Source: Rhodoferax sp. OV413 (GTDB taxonomy: Bacteria > Pseudomonadota > Gammaproteobacteria > Burkholderiales > Burkholderiaceae_C). Taken from it: a stretch of DNA of 64,000 nucleotides. The DNA is taken from NCBI GenBank assembly GCA_945861785.1, contig CAMAWD010000001.1, positions 62,001 through 126,000 of the forward strand. Direction: 5' to 3'. Below the pieces are notes generated by a model. That model saw only the letters and a program-made list of their open reading frames with translations. It was not told the DNA's origin and did no database searches. Made by a program: the position numbers and the translations under genes. Of this stretch, positions 1-7,598 are shown piece by piece. Position 1 is the stretch's first letter. Every line of letters begins with the position of its first letter.

Positions 1-377
1 ACCAGGAGGCCGAGACCCTCGGGCACGAATGGGTGAACAAGCTCAAGATCAAGGCGGTGAGCAACGAGACCAAGGTGATCGAGCTGTCGGGCGGCAACCA
101 GCAAAAGGTTGTGATCGCCAAGTCGCTGGTGCAGGATCCCGAGCTGATCATCTTCGATGAACCCACGCGCGGCGTTGATGTTGGTGCCATCGTCGACATC
201 CACCAGCTGATTCGCAGCCTGGCCGACCAGGGCAAGGCGGTGGTGGTCATTTCCTCCTACATGCCGGAGGTGATGGCGTTGGCAGACCGCATCCTGGTCT
301 CGCACCAGGGCAAGATCGTCGAGGAGTTTTCCAACAGCGTCACAGAAAAAGAGATCATGTATGCAGCCATTCACTGA
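1..377 (+). CDS. Sugar-type ABC importer ATPase, C-terminal part (5' truncated by window)
   Basis: Only the last ~125 codons are inside the window, read in frame 3 from base 3. The fragment carries the ABC signature LSGGNQQK, Walker B with the catalytic Glu ([10 protein letters not shown]) and a switch region (SSYMPEV). LSGGNQQK together with [11 protein letters not shown] is typical of the second nucleotide-binding domain of fused RbsA/MglA-type sugar ATPases, so the complete protein probably has about 500 residues and energises uptake of a sugar-like solute at the inner membrane. It ends AAIH-stop, and its last 17 bases overlap the next gene, implying co-transcription. The same 15 terminal bases recur at 5998-6012. 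Confidence 0.93.
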   Translation, partial: QEAETLGHEWVNKLKIKAVSNETKVIELSGGNQQKVVIAKSLVQDPELIIFDEPTRGVDVGAIVDIHQLIRSLADQGKAVVVISSYMPEVMALADRILVSHQGKIVEEFSNSVTEKEIMYAAIH

Positions 378-1335
378 CGCCCCACTGCAGCGCATTGCGG
401 TTGTCGGGGCCGGCTTCATGGGCTGCGTCATCGCCGCCATCTATGCGCGGTATGGATACGCCGTAACATTGAGTGACTCCAATCCTTCGGCATTGCTGAC
501 CTTCAGGGAACGCACGTTGCCTATCGCGCATGGCATGGCCACGTCCGGTGTTACTGCCCAAGATATCGTGGACAGGGTGAAAATTGCCGCGACCTTGTCC
601 GAGGGCATAAGTGGCGCGCAGCTTGTGCACGAGGTGGTGCAGGAGGACCTTGTGGTCAAACAGGTTCTGTTCGCGGAGCTGGACCGGCTGTGCGCCCCTG
701 ATGTTGTGCTAGCCACCAATACGTCGTCCTATCTTCTTTCCCATCTGTGCCGTGACGTTGTGCACAAGGGACGCGTGATCGGCATCCACTACATCACGCC
801 GGCACATGTCGTACGGGTGGTGGAACTGGTGGTTGCCGATTTCACGCCGTCCGCACTCATCGATTGGGCGCGCAGTTTTCTGCTGGCGATCGATCGCACT
901 GCGGTCGTGTGCCGCGAAAAGCCGGGCTTCATAGTCAACCGGATTCAATTGGCAATGTTGTCCGAAATCCACCGCATGGTCGGCGAGGGCCTGGCCACCC
1001 CCGCAGACATCGATGCGGCGGTTCGGCTCAGCCTCGGGCCCAGGTGGGCGCTGTGGGGCGCGCTGGCTTGCGAGGACCTGATGGCCAGCAAACGCACCGG
1101 CCTGGCAATCCTGGAGTACATGCACGCGCAGACCGGGCAAGAGCACTTCAGGCCCTCCGAGGCGCTGCGTACTCTGGTCGAGGACGGGCGAATCGGCGCC
1201 GCAGCGGGTGCCGGCTGGCACAGCTGGGATTCGCCCTACGCGGATGTAGTGATGGACCGCGACAGGCAGTTGAGCGACCTCCTGGCATGGCTGTCGGAGA
1301 GAAGTGGAGCGTCACTGAATGTGCTGACGCGGTAG
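361..1335 (+). CDS. 3-hydroxyacyl-CoA dehydrogenase family protein, copy 1
   Basis: NAD-dependent oxidation of a 3-hydroxyacyl-CoA is the family reaction. The 324-residue protein has a Rossmann GAGFMG motif at 16-21, Ser122 in NTSS, the catalytic pair His143 (GIHYITP) and Glu155, and Asn193 in PGFIVNR, so the catalytic set looks complete. The length fits a two-domain HCDH without a hydratase fusion. The ATG lies inside the tail of the upstream ATPase gene. The first ten residues ([10 protein letters not shown]) are therefore read from ATPase-tail DNA and differ from copy 2 at 7599, which suggests the original start was lost in a rearrangement. The rest aligns closely with copy 2. Substrate unknown. 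Confidence 0.9.
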   Translation: MQPFTDAPLQRIAVVGAGFMGCVIAAIYARYGYAVTLSDSNPSALLTFRERTLPIAHGMATSGVTAQDIVDRVKIAATLSEGISGAQLVHEVVQEDLVVKQVLFAELDRLCAPDVVLATNTSSYLLSHLCRDVVHKGRVIGIHYITPAHVVRVVELVVADFTPSALIDWARSFLLAIDRTAVVCREKPGFIVNRIQLAMLSEIHRMVGEGLATPADIDAAVRLSLGPRWALWGALACEDLMASKRTGLAILEYMHAQTGQEHFRPSEALRTLVEDGRIGAAAGAGWHSWDSPYADVVMDRDRQLSDLLAWLSERSGASLNVLTR

Positions 1336-1377
1336 CGCTGATCGAACGCGAAAATTGCAACCCATCTGGTGCCGTGA

Positions 1378-1395
1378 ATTAGTTGACTAACTAAT
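1378..1395. promoter_or_regulatory. Perfect 18-bp inverted repeat, candidate operator
   Basis: ATTAGTT-GACT-AACTAAT: 7-bp arms with a 4-bp spacer, in the 223-bp gap between the dehydrogenase and the Bug receptor gene. It is AT-rich against a GC-rich background, as TetR- or GntR-type operators often are. No other copy was noticed in the window. No clear promoter hexamers could be assigned beside it. Confidence 0.45.
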
Positions 1396-1558
1396 GGTTT
1401 CCCCCAGTGTGCAGACCAACTGGATCGTCCGACACTTGGCGCCGTGCCGACCCAGGCACAGCGCCACCACTGAATCTCACATTGGATGCAATAACGGCGA
1501 GGTCTTCAACGATCGTTGATCGCCAAGCTTTGTCTGCCCGCCAAATCAAGGATCCGAA

Positions 1559-2446
1559 ATGACCCGTTCTATCGCTTCAGATTCGTCAAATTGCCGCGCC
1601 TTGTCTAAAGTGCTTGGCCGTGGAGTATTTTTTGCGGCCGCCCTGTTGGCTGCTGTCTCGCCCGCCAGCGGACAGACGTTCCCTAACAAGCCGGTACGGA
1701 TTATTGTTCCCTACGGTGTAGGTGGTGTCGCCGATTTCGTGCCCAGGGTGCTGGCTGAACGCATGGCGGCCGAACTGGGGCAGCCGGTCGTGGTCGAAAA
1801 CAAGTCCGGTGGCCTGGGAATACCGGCCATGAACGAAGTTCTCAACTCGCCGCCGGATGGCCATGTCATGATCGAGGTGGACGCGGCCCACTGGGCAATC
1901 AACCCTGCCTTGACCCAGGTGAATTACAACTTTACGCGCGACTTTGCCCCCGTTGCTTTGGTCTTCACAAATGGCCTGGTCTTCTTCACCAGCACCACCT
2001 CGGGGATCAACTCCTTTGAAGGACTGGTCGCCCTGGCAAAGGCGAAGCCGGGGCAACTGAACTATGGCAGCTCGGGAATCGGCTCGACCCACCATCTGGC
2101 GATCGAAAGCCTCAAGGCTTCGCCAGGGTTGGACATCAAGCACGTTCCCTATCGCGGGGGCGCCGAGATGGCAGAGTCGGTCATGCGCGGCGACACGCAT
2201 TTCAGCGTGGTTTCGATGGGCACCATATTGCCGTTGGTAAAGGCCGGCACGCCCAAATCAATCATCGACAAGCTGGCGGCCGCGTTTACCAAAGCCGCGC
2301 AACAGCCGGATCTGGCCGCAAAGGTGCTCGACACCACGGCTTCCGGGTTGACGCCGAGTACGCCGGAACAGTTGACCGAGTTGATCCGGCGGGACATCGT
2401 GAAATTCGCGAACGCAGTCAAAGCGTCCGGCGCCAAGTTGGCGTAG
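1559..2446 (+). CDS. Bug/TctC-family solute receptor with an internal in-frame deletion
   Basis: Periplasmic extracytoplasmic receptor of the tripartite tricarboxylate type. There is a signal peptide (hydrophobic core about residues 20-35, AxG-type cleavage before QTFPNKPVR), the VPYGVGG ligand loop, and the LNYGSSGIG and HVPYRGG motifs. At 295 residues it is short. After LPLVKAG the sequence jumps directly to TPKSIIDKL, whereas the homologue at 19695 has 42 more residues between the same two points. The missing stretch forms part of domain 2 and the ligand cleft, so the product is probably non-functional although the frame is intact. No TctA/TctB membrane genes are nearby. ATG at 1559; no strong ribosome site. 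Confidence 0.85.
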   Translation: MTRSIASDSSNCRALSKVLGRGVFFAAALLAAVSPASGQTFPNKPVRIIVPYGVGGVADFVPRVLAERMAAELGQPVVVENKSGGLGIPAMNEVLNSPPDGHVMIEVDAAHWAINPALTQVNYNFTRDFAPVALVFTNGLVFFTSTTSGINSFEGLVALAKAKPGQLNYGSSGIGSTHHLAIESLKASPGLDIKHVPYRGGAEMAESVMRGDTHFSVVSMGTILPLVKAGTPKSIIDKLAAAFTKAAQQPDLAAKVLDTTASGLTPSTPEQLTELIRRDIVKFANAVKASGAKLA

Positions 2447-2481
2447 GCCGGCGTGCTGAACCATCGCTGGGGAGCAAGGTA

Positions 2482-3690
2482 ATGGCCCGGGTGCTTAAAG
2501 GAATCCGAGTCGTCGAACTTGGCACTTTCATCACCGGGCCGTGCGCCGCCATGTTGCTGGCCGATCTGGGTGCCGACGTCCTGAAGGTCGAGCAGCCGGG
2601 TGGGGGCGATCCCTTTCGCGCCTACCAGGGTTCGCTGTATAGCCACCACTTCCACACTTACAACGCGCGCAAGCGCAGCCTCGCGCTCAATCTCAAGGCA
2701 CCGGAGGCAACGGATATCCTGGAGCGGTTGGTGCTGCAGGCGGACGTACTGATCGAAAATTACCGTGTGGGCGTGCTGGACAAGCTGGGCTTCGGCTGGT
2801 CGCGCGTCCACCAACTCAATCCCAGGCTGGTCTATTGTTCGATCACCGGTTTCGGAGGCTCCGGCCCCTATGTGGACCGGCCGTGCTACGACACCGTGGC
2901 GCAGGCCCTCAGCGGTTATTTGAGTCAGACCATGGATCCGCAACAGCCGCGCATCGTGGGCCCCGCCGTTGCAGACACCGTCAGCGGGATGTATGCGGCC
3001 TACGGCATCCTTGGCGCCCTGGTCGAACGCGGCAGCACCGGTGTCGGCCGTCGGGTCGAGGTGGCGATGCTTGACAGCATGATTTCGTTCGGCGCATCAG
3101 CTTTCGCCTCCTACTTTGCCGATGGCACCGTGCCCGGGCCCATAGACCGTGCCAGGGGGTCGCAGTCGTTTGCACTGCGCTGCGCCGACGGCAAGCTGAT
3201 AGCGCTGCATCTGTCATCGTTGGAGAAGTTTTTCACTGCGCTGACTGTCGCCATCGATCGATTGGGTCTCATCGACGATGCGAGGTTTTCCTCCCGTCTC
3301 GCACGCCAGACCAATTACGAAGCCCTCATCGCCGAACTGCAAGATTCGTTCGGCAAACGCCCCTTGTCCGAATGGATCACCCGGCTGTTGAAGCACGACG
3401 TGCCGCACGCCCCGGTCAATACGATTGACGAGGTCTACGCCGATCCCCAAGTACAGCACAACGGGCTGTTCACGACGCTGCACCATCCCACGCAGGGCGA
3501 GGTGCGCAATACGCAGCGGCCGGTCCTCTACGATGGGGACCGCGGCGCCGGAGACCGCGCGCCGCCCACGCTGGGGGAGCATAGCGAAGAAGTGCTGCGC
3601 GAACTCGGCTTCAGCGCCGCCGATGTGGCGGCAATGAAAGGCAGCGGCGTGATACAGAAACTTGACCACTCACAACCGGAAAAAAAATGA
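2482..3690 (+). CDS. CaiB/BaiF family CoA-transferase, copy 1
   Basis: Class III CoA-transferase, moving CoA between carboxylic acids through an aspartyl-CoA intermediate. The 402-residue protein shows the N-terminal GTFITGP and LADLGADVLKVE motifs, the YVDRPCYDTVAQALSG segment, and Asp165 in VADTVSG at the position of the catalytic Asp169 of formyl-CoA transferase. It is followed through a 4-base ATGA overlap by the citrate-synthase-fold gene, so the two are translationally coupled. It is nearly a twin of 9892-11097. It probably activates the pathway acid before carboxylation or cleavage; the actual acid is not evident from sequence. Confidence 0.94.
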   Translation: MARVLKGIRVVELGTFITGPCAAMLLADLGADVLKVEQPGGGDPFRAYQGSLYSHHFHTYNARKRSLALNLKAPEATDILERLVLQADVLIENYRVGVLDKLGFGWSRVHQLNPRLVYCSITGFGGSGPYVDRPCYDTVAQALSGYLSQTMDPQQPRIVGPAVADTVSGMYAAYGILGALVERGSTGVGRRVEVAMLDSMISFGASAFASYFADGTVPGPIDRARGSQSFALRCADGKLIALHLSSLEKFFTALTVAIDRLGLIDDARFSSRLARQTNYEALIAELQDSFGKRPLSEWITRLLKHDVPHAPVNTIDEVYADPQVQHNGLFTTLHHPTQGEVRNTQRPVLYDGDRGAGDRAPPTLGEHSEEVLRELGFSAADVAAMKGSGVIQKLDHSQPEKK

Positions 3691-4457
3691 CAACGCAGCA
3701 ACTCGCCACCCGTATTTCGACCTTCGACGAAAGTGGCGCCACGGTGCGCGGCAAGGACTTGGTCGACGAACTCATAGGTGAGGTGAGCTTCACCCAGATG
3801 ATCTACCTGCACATCCTGGGGCGCATGCCCACGCTGGCGGAGGTTCGCGTTCTGGACGCGGTTCTGGTCACGCTGGTGGACCATGGTTTCGTGTCGTCGC
3901 TGGGGGCGCGCATGGTCTACATGGGTTCTCCCGAGGCAATCCAGGCCGCCGTGGCCACCGGCATCCTTGGTATCGGTAGCCAGTTCGGTGGCGTGATGGA
4001 AGAGATCGGGCGCAACCTGGAGACGATAGTCAATGCCGCCGATCCGGATGCCACCGCCGCGAGAATAGTAGCGGGCTACCGTTCTGCGCGAAAGTCGATT
4101 CCAGGTTTCGGCCACCCGGATTTCCGGCCCGAAGATCCGCGTACGCTGAAACTGCTCAAGGTGGTGGAGCGTGAAGGCCTGTCGGGCAAACATGTGGCGG
4201 CTTTGCGCACAATGGCCAAGGCGGTGGACACCAACCTGGGCAAACACATCACCATCAACGCCACGGCGGGCATCGCCGCGCTGCTGGGTGAACTCGGCGT
4301 GCCGTGGCGGATCATGCGCGGCTTTGCCGCGATCTCGCGCGCGCCCGGAATCGTCGGGCACATCTGCGAGGAGTTGACCAACCCGGCCGCCTACCGCGTG
4401 GGAATGATGGCTCAGGAAGCGGTTCCGTATACCGGAGAGACTCGGTCCACAGTGTAG
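3687..4457 (+). CDS. Citrate-synthase-fold protein, citryl-CoA lyase-like, copy 1
   Basis: A 256-residue, one-piece citrate synthase fold protein resembling the citryl-CoA lyase domain of ATP-citrate lyase. His66 (LVDHG) and His143 (GFGHP) match the catalytic histidines, and SQFGG matches the GDRFGG loop of ACLY. The catalytic Asp found in NVDG of ACLY is replaced by Thr193 (INATAG). The same change occurs in copy 2, so it is probably a subfamily trait. Inference: cleavage or condensation of a CoA thioester related to, but different from, citryl-CoA. It lies between a CoA-transferase (ATGA overlap) and a biotin-type carboxyltransferase, both of which fit CoA and C1 chemistry. Confidence 0.8.
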   Translation: MTTQQLATRISTFDESGATVRGKDLVDELIGEVSFTQMIYLHILGRMPTLAEVRVLDAVLVTLVDHGFVSSLGARMVYMGSPEAIQAAVATGILGIGSQFGGVMEEIGRNLETIVNAADPDATAARIVAGYRSARKSIPGFGHPDFRPEDPRTLKLLKVVEREGLSGKHVAALRTMAKAVDTNLGKHITINATAGIAALLGELGVPWRIMRGFAAISRAPGIVGHICEELTNPAAYRVGMMAQEAVPYTGETRSTV

Positions 4458-4466
4458 GGGTGCAGC

Positions 4467-5936
4467 ATGAAACCAGTACATTTTGTTGATACCACGTTGC
4501 GCGACGGCAATACCAGCCTGTGGGCGGGTGCCTTGCGCACGGGGATGCTTCTGCCCATCCTGGATCGTTTCGACCATGTCGGCTACCAGGCGATGGAAAT
4601 CCTCGACACTGCGTTCTTCAAGAAGATGGTCCGTGAACTGAAGGAGGACCCCTGGCATCGGATACGCCTTGCGGCGGTGGCATGTCCGCGCACGAAATTG
4701 CGCGTCATCGCCGGGCGACACCTCATATTCGAAAAGTCGCCGCCTGATATCGACTTCTTTTATCTTCAGCGCATGGCTGCCAACGGCGTGCGGCAGGTCC
4801 GTATTTCCGACCCCTCCAACACCACGGGCAATTGGGAGCGGCTGGTCGGCAATGGCAGGCGCGCCGGGCTGGAGCCGATTCTCAATTTGATCTTCTCCAT
4901 CTCGCCGGTTCATACTGACGACTACTACAGAAACCTTGCGCGCCGTGCGGCGTTATTGCGCCCGCACCGCATCTGCATCAAGGATCCGGGCGGCCTGTTC
5001 ACGCCCGACCGTGTCCGCACGCTGGTGCCGGCCGTGCTGGCCGAGATCGGGGACATACCGGCGGAGTTCCACACCCACTGCAATACTGGCCTGGGGCCAC
5101 TGTGCGTGCTGGAAGCTATCAAGCTCGGTGTGCAGATCATCAATGCAGCGACTCCGCCATTGGCCAATGGTTCCGGCAATCCTTCGGTGTTCAACATCGC
5201 TGACAACGCGCGCGAACTCGGATTCGAGCCGTCGATCGATCTGGACGCGATCAAGCCGATCTCGGACCATCTGCATGCGGTAGCGCACAGCGAACAATTG
5301 CCGATCGGTGCGCCGCTGGAGTACACAGAGTCGCACTATGCCCACCAAATACCTGGCGGCATGATCTCCAACTTCCGCCATCAGCTACGGCAGGTCGGCA
5401 TGATAGATCGACTGCCCGAGGTGGTAGAAGAGGTCAAGCGTGTGCGCCGCGACATGGGGTATCCCATCATGGTGACGCCCTATTCCCAGTTCGTTGGTGT
5501 TCAGGCGGTGTTCAACGTCATGCTGGGCGAGCGCTACAAGGAAGTCAGCGACCAGGTACTGGAGTACGCGCTGGGGATCTGGGGCGCGGGCGAGCGCGAT
5601 GCGATGGACCCGGACGTACGCGACCGTATCGTGTCGCGCCCACGGGCGAAGGTAGTCAGCGCCTGGACACCGCCCGACACTTCGGTGGCCGAACTGCGCA
5701 GGCAGTTTGGCGGCCCTGGAGTGGATGACGATGAGGTGCTGCTGCGCTACTTCGCCGGCATTGACGAGACCAATGCGATGCGCGCAGCGCCTGCACACGC
5801 CAGCGGACTCGACGCAACCCTGCCGCTGGCGCGCCTGATCGACACGCTGGGCAAGAAGAGGCAGGTCGGCCAGGTGCGAATTGAAAAAGGCGGCGCTGTG
5901 ATCGTGCTCGGCCGCCATTCACCCGCCACGGCTTGA
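4467..5936 (+). CDS. Carboxyltransferase subunit of a biotin-dependent enzyme (OADA/PYC type), CT1
   Basis: HMGL-like TIM barrel plus PYC/OADA C-terminal domain, 489 residues, with no attached biotinyl domain. Metal-site residues are present: Asp13 (LRDG), the carbamylated-Lys equivalent Lys172 (ICIKDPGG) and His202/His204 (FHTHCNTG). The MVTPYSQ segment holds the catalytic Thr of pyruvate carboxylase. The substrate loop differs from the canonical DAHQSLLATR: here it reads DGNTSLWAGALR, so the substrate is probably not pyruvate or oxaloacetate. The biotin carrier and biotin carboxylase at 13364-15300 are the likely partners. Together they should transfer CO2 to or from a keto-acid or acyl-type substrate. 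Confidence 0.88.
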   Translation: MKPVHFVDTTLRDGNTSLWAGALRTGMLLPILDRFDHVGYQAMEILDTAFFKKMVRELKEDPWHRIRLAAVACPRTKLRVIAGRHLIFEKSPPDIDFFYLQRMAANGVRQVRISDPSNTTGNWERLVGNGRRAGLEPILNLIFSISPVHTDDYYRNLARRAALLRPHRICIKDPGGLFTPDRVRTLVPAVLAEIGDIPAEFHTHCNTGLGPLCVLEAIKLGVQIINAATPPLANGSGNPSVFNIADNARELGFEPSIDLDAIKPISDHLHAVAHSEQLPIGAPLEYTESHYAHQIPGGMISNFRHQLRQVGMIDRLPEVVEEVKRVRRDMGYPIMVTPYSQFVGVQAVFNVMLGERYKEVSDQVLEYALGIWGAGERDAMDPDVRDRIVSRPRAKVVSAWTPPDTSVAELRRQFGGPGVDDDEVLLRYFAGIDETNAMRAAPAHASGLDATLPLARLIDTLGKKRQVGQVRIEKGGAVIVLGRHSPATA

Positions 5937-5953
5937 TTCAAATCGGAGATCGC

Positions 5954-6025
5954 GTGAGCCGCACATTCGACTGCCCCATTGGCGCGAGGCCCTGTTCGCA
6001 GCCATTCACTGAGGCATCGCCATAA
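5954..6025 (+). CDS. Putative 23-codon leader ORF coupled to CT2
   Basis: GTG start with GGAG five bases upstream (5945-5948); it ends at TAA 6023-6025, which overlaps the ATA AAA codons that begin the CT2 reading frame. The arrangement resembles the ATGA overlaps elsewhere in this operon. Its C-terminus (QPFTEA) resembles the N-terminus of the dehydrogenase at 361 (QPFTDA), so it may instead be a duplication remnant. Whether it is translated is unknown. Confidence 0.3.
   Translation: MSRTFDCPIGARPCSQPFTEASP
5998..6012 (+). repeat. 15-bp duplicated ATPase-tail scar (second copy of 363-377)
   Basis: GCAGCCATTCACTGA is identical at 363-377 and 5998-6012. At the first site it encodes AAIH-stop of the ABC ATPase. 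At the second it also reads AAIH-stop in an open stretch (REALFAAIH-stop) just before CT2. It looks like the residue of a second ATPase copy left at a duplication or deletion junction. Confidence 0.55.
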
Positions 6026-7491
6026 AACCCCTTCACTTCGTCGATACCTCGCTGCGTGATGGCAATACCAGCCTGTGGGCTGGCGCGTTGCGCACGGGCA
6101 TGATCGCCCCCGTGTTGGAGAACCTGGATGCCGCCGGCTACCAGGCCATGGAGATACTGGACGTCGCATTTTTCAAAAAGATGGTGCGCGAACTGAAGGA
6201 GGACCCCTGGGAGCGTTTGCGCCGTGTGGCGGCGGCCACCCCTGGCACCCCATTGCGGGTCATCACGTCGCGGCACCTGACCTTTGAATATTCCGCACCG
6301 CAGATTGATCGCCTGTTCGTCCAGCGCCTTGCCGCCAACGGTGCGCGTCAGATCCGGATTTCCGACCCGTCCAACACCAGCGCCAACTGGGGCCGCATGG
6401 TGACCAACGCCAAGGACGCCGGCATCGACTCCATCGTCAATCTGATCTACTCGATCGCTCCGATCTACACCGACGAATACTACGCGGCGCTGGCCCGTGA
6501 CGCAGCGCGCATTCGGCCCACGCGGATCTGCATCAAGGATCCAGGCGGGCTGCTCAAACCCGAACGCACGCGCACCCTGGTGCCTGCCGTCCTGGCCCAC
6601 ACCGGCGACATTCCGGTGGAGTTCCACACCCACTGCAATACCGGCCTGGGGCCCCTGTGCGTGCTGGAGGCGATCCAGCAGGGGGTCTCCATCGTCAACA
6701 CGGGCACCCCGCCGCTGGCCAACGGATCGGGCAATCCCTCGGTGTTCAACGTGGCGCTCAACGCGGCCGCGCTGGGTTTTGCGCCGTCCATCAACCTGGA
6801 GGCGATCACGCGTATCTCCGAGCACCTGATGGCGATTGCGCAGCAGCACGGGCTGCCGATCGGTGTGCCGCTGGAGTACACCGAGGCGCACTACGAGCAC
6901 CAGGTGCCGGGCGGGATGATTTCCAACTTCCGTCACCAGCTGGCGCAGGCGGGCATGTTGGACCGGCTGGCGGAAGTGATCGAGGAGGTCAAACGTGTGC
7001 GGCGCGACCTGGGCTACCCGATCATGGTGACGCCGTACTCGCAGTTTGTTGGCGTGCAGGCTGTCATCAATGTCATGCTCGGTGAGCGCTACAAGGAAGT
7101 CACCGACCAGATCCTGCAGTACGCCCTGGGGGTGTGGGGCGCGAGGGAGAGCGATGCAGTGGACCCGAACGTACGCGACCGCATCGTCTCACGGCCCCGG
7201 GCGCGCGCCGTCGCCGCGTGGGTTCCCCCGGACACCTCGCTGGCTGAATTTCGCACCCAGTTCGGCGGGGCTGGTGCCGGGGACGACGAGCTGCTGCTGC
7301 GTTATTTCGCGGGCATCGATGAGACCCTGGCCATGCGGCAGGCACTTCGCGCGGACGGCGGTTTCGACGGCAACCAGCCGCTGACGCGCCTGATCGAGGC
7401 CGTGGGCAAGAGGAAAGGGCCAGTCCAGGTCCGGATCGAGAAGAGCGACATGCGGGTCCAGTTGGGTCGCTCGGCTGGCAGCGTGGCGTGA
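6022..7491 (+). CDS. Carboxyltransferase subunit, CT2 (start codon is ATA)
   Basis: Homologous to CT1 and CT3 over the full 489 codons if read from ATA at 6022 (IKPLHFVDTSLRDG). The reading frame has a stop at 6010-6012 and no ATG, GTG or TTG until TTG at 6088. Starting there would remove the metal-binding Asp of LRDG. The other catalytic motifs (ICIKDPGG, FHTHCNTG, MVTPYSQ) are intact and the frame is open, which argues against long-standing pseudogenisation. Either a rare AUA start is used, perhaps by coupling to the short ORF ending at 6025, or the gene has been recently silenced. The N-terminus resembles CT1, while the middle resembles CT3. No biotinyl domain. Confidence 0.75.
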   Translation: MKPLHFVDTSLRDGNTSLWAGALRTGMIAPVLENLDAAGYQAMEILDVAFFKKMVRELKEDPWERLRRVAAATPGTPLRVITSRHLTFEYSAPQIDRLFVQRLAANGARQIRISDPSNTSANWGRMVTNAKDAGIDSIVNLIYSIAPIYTDEYYAALARDAARIRPTRICIKDPGGLLKPERTRTLVPAVLAHTGDIPVEFHTHCNTGLGPLCVLEAIQQGVSIVNTGTPPLANGSGNPSVFNVALNAAALGFAPSINLEAITRISEHLMAIAQQHGLPIGVPLEYTEAHYEHQVPGGMISNFRHQLAQAGMLDRLAEVIEEVKRVRRDLGYPIMVTPYSQFVGVQAVINVMLGERYKEVTDQILQYALGVWGARESDAVDPNVRDRIVSRPRARAVAAWVPPDTSLAEFRTQFGGAGAGDDELLLRYFAGIDETLAMRQALRADGGFDGNQPLTRLIEAVGKRKGPVQVRIEKSDMRVQLGRSAGSVA

Positions 7492-7598
7492 GTCGGGTGC
7501 GCCGTGTTTTCCCTGCCGGCGCTGCTGGGCACTTGTTGACTTTCAGTGGCGCCAGGTAACGTACCCCGCCTGCCGCACAAGCTTAACCTGGAGATTTC

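Noticed and set aside
1505-1522. TTGATC at about 1516 as a fifth copy of the shared operator
   Set aside because: No TTGATTT at the right distance and no -10-like hexamer 17-18 nt downstream.
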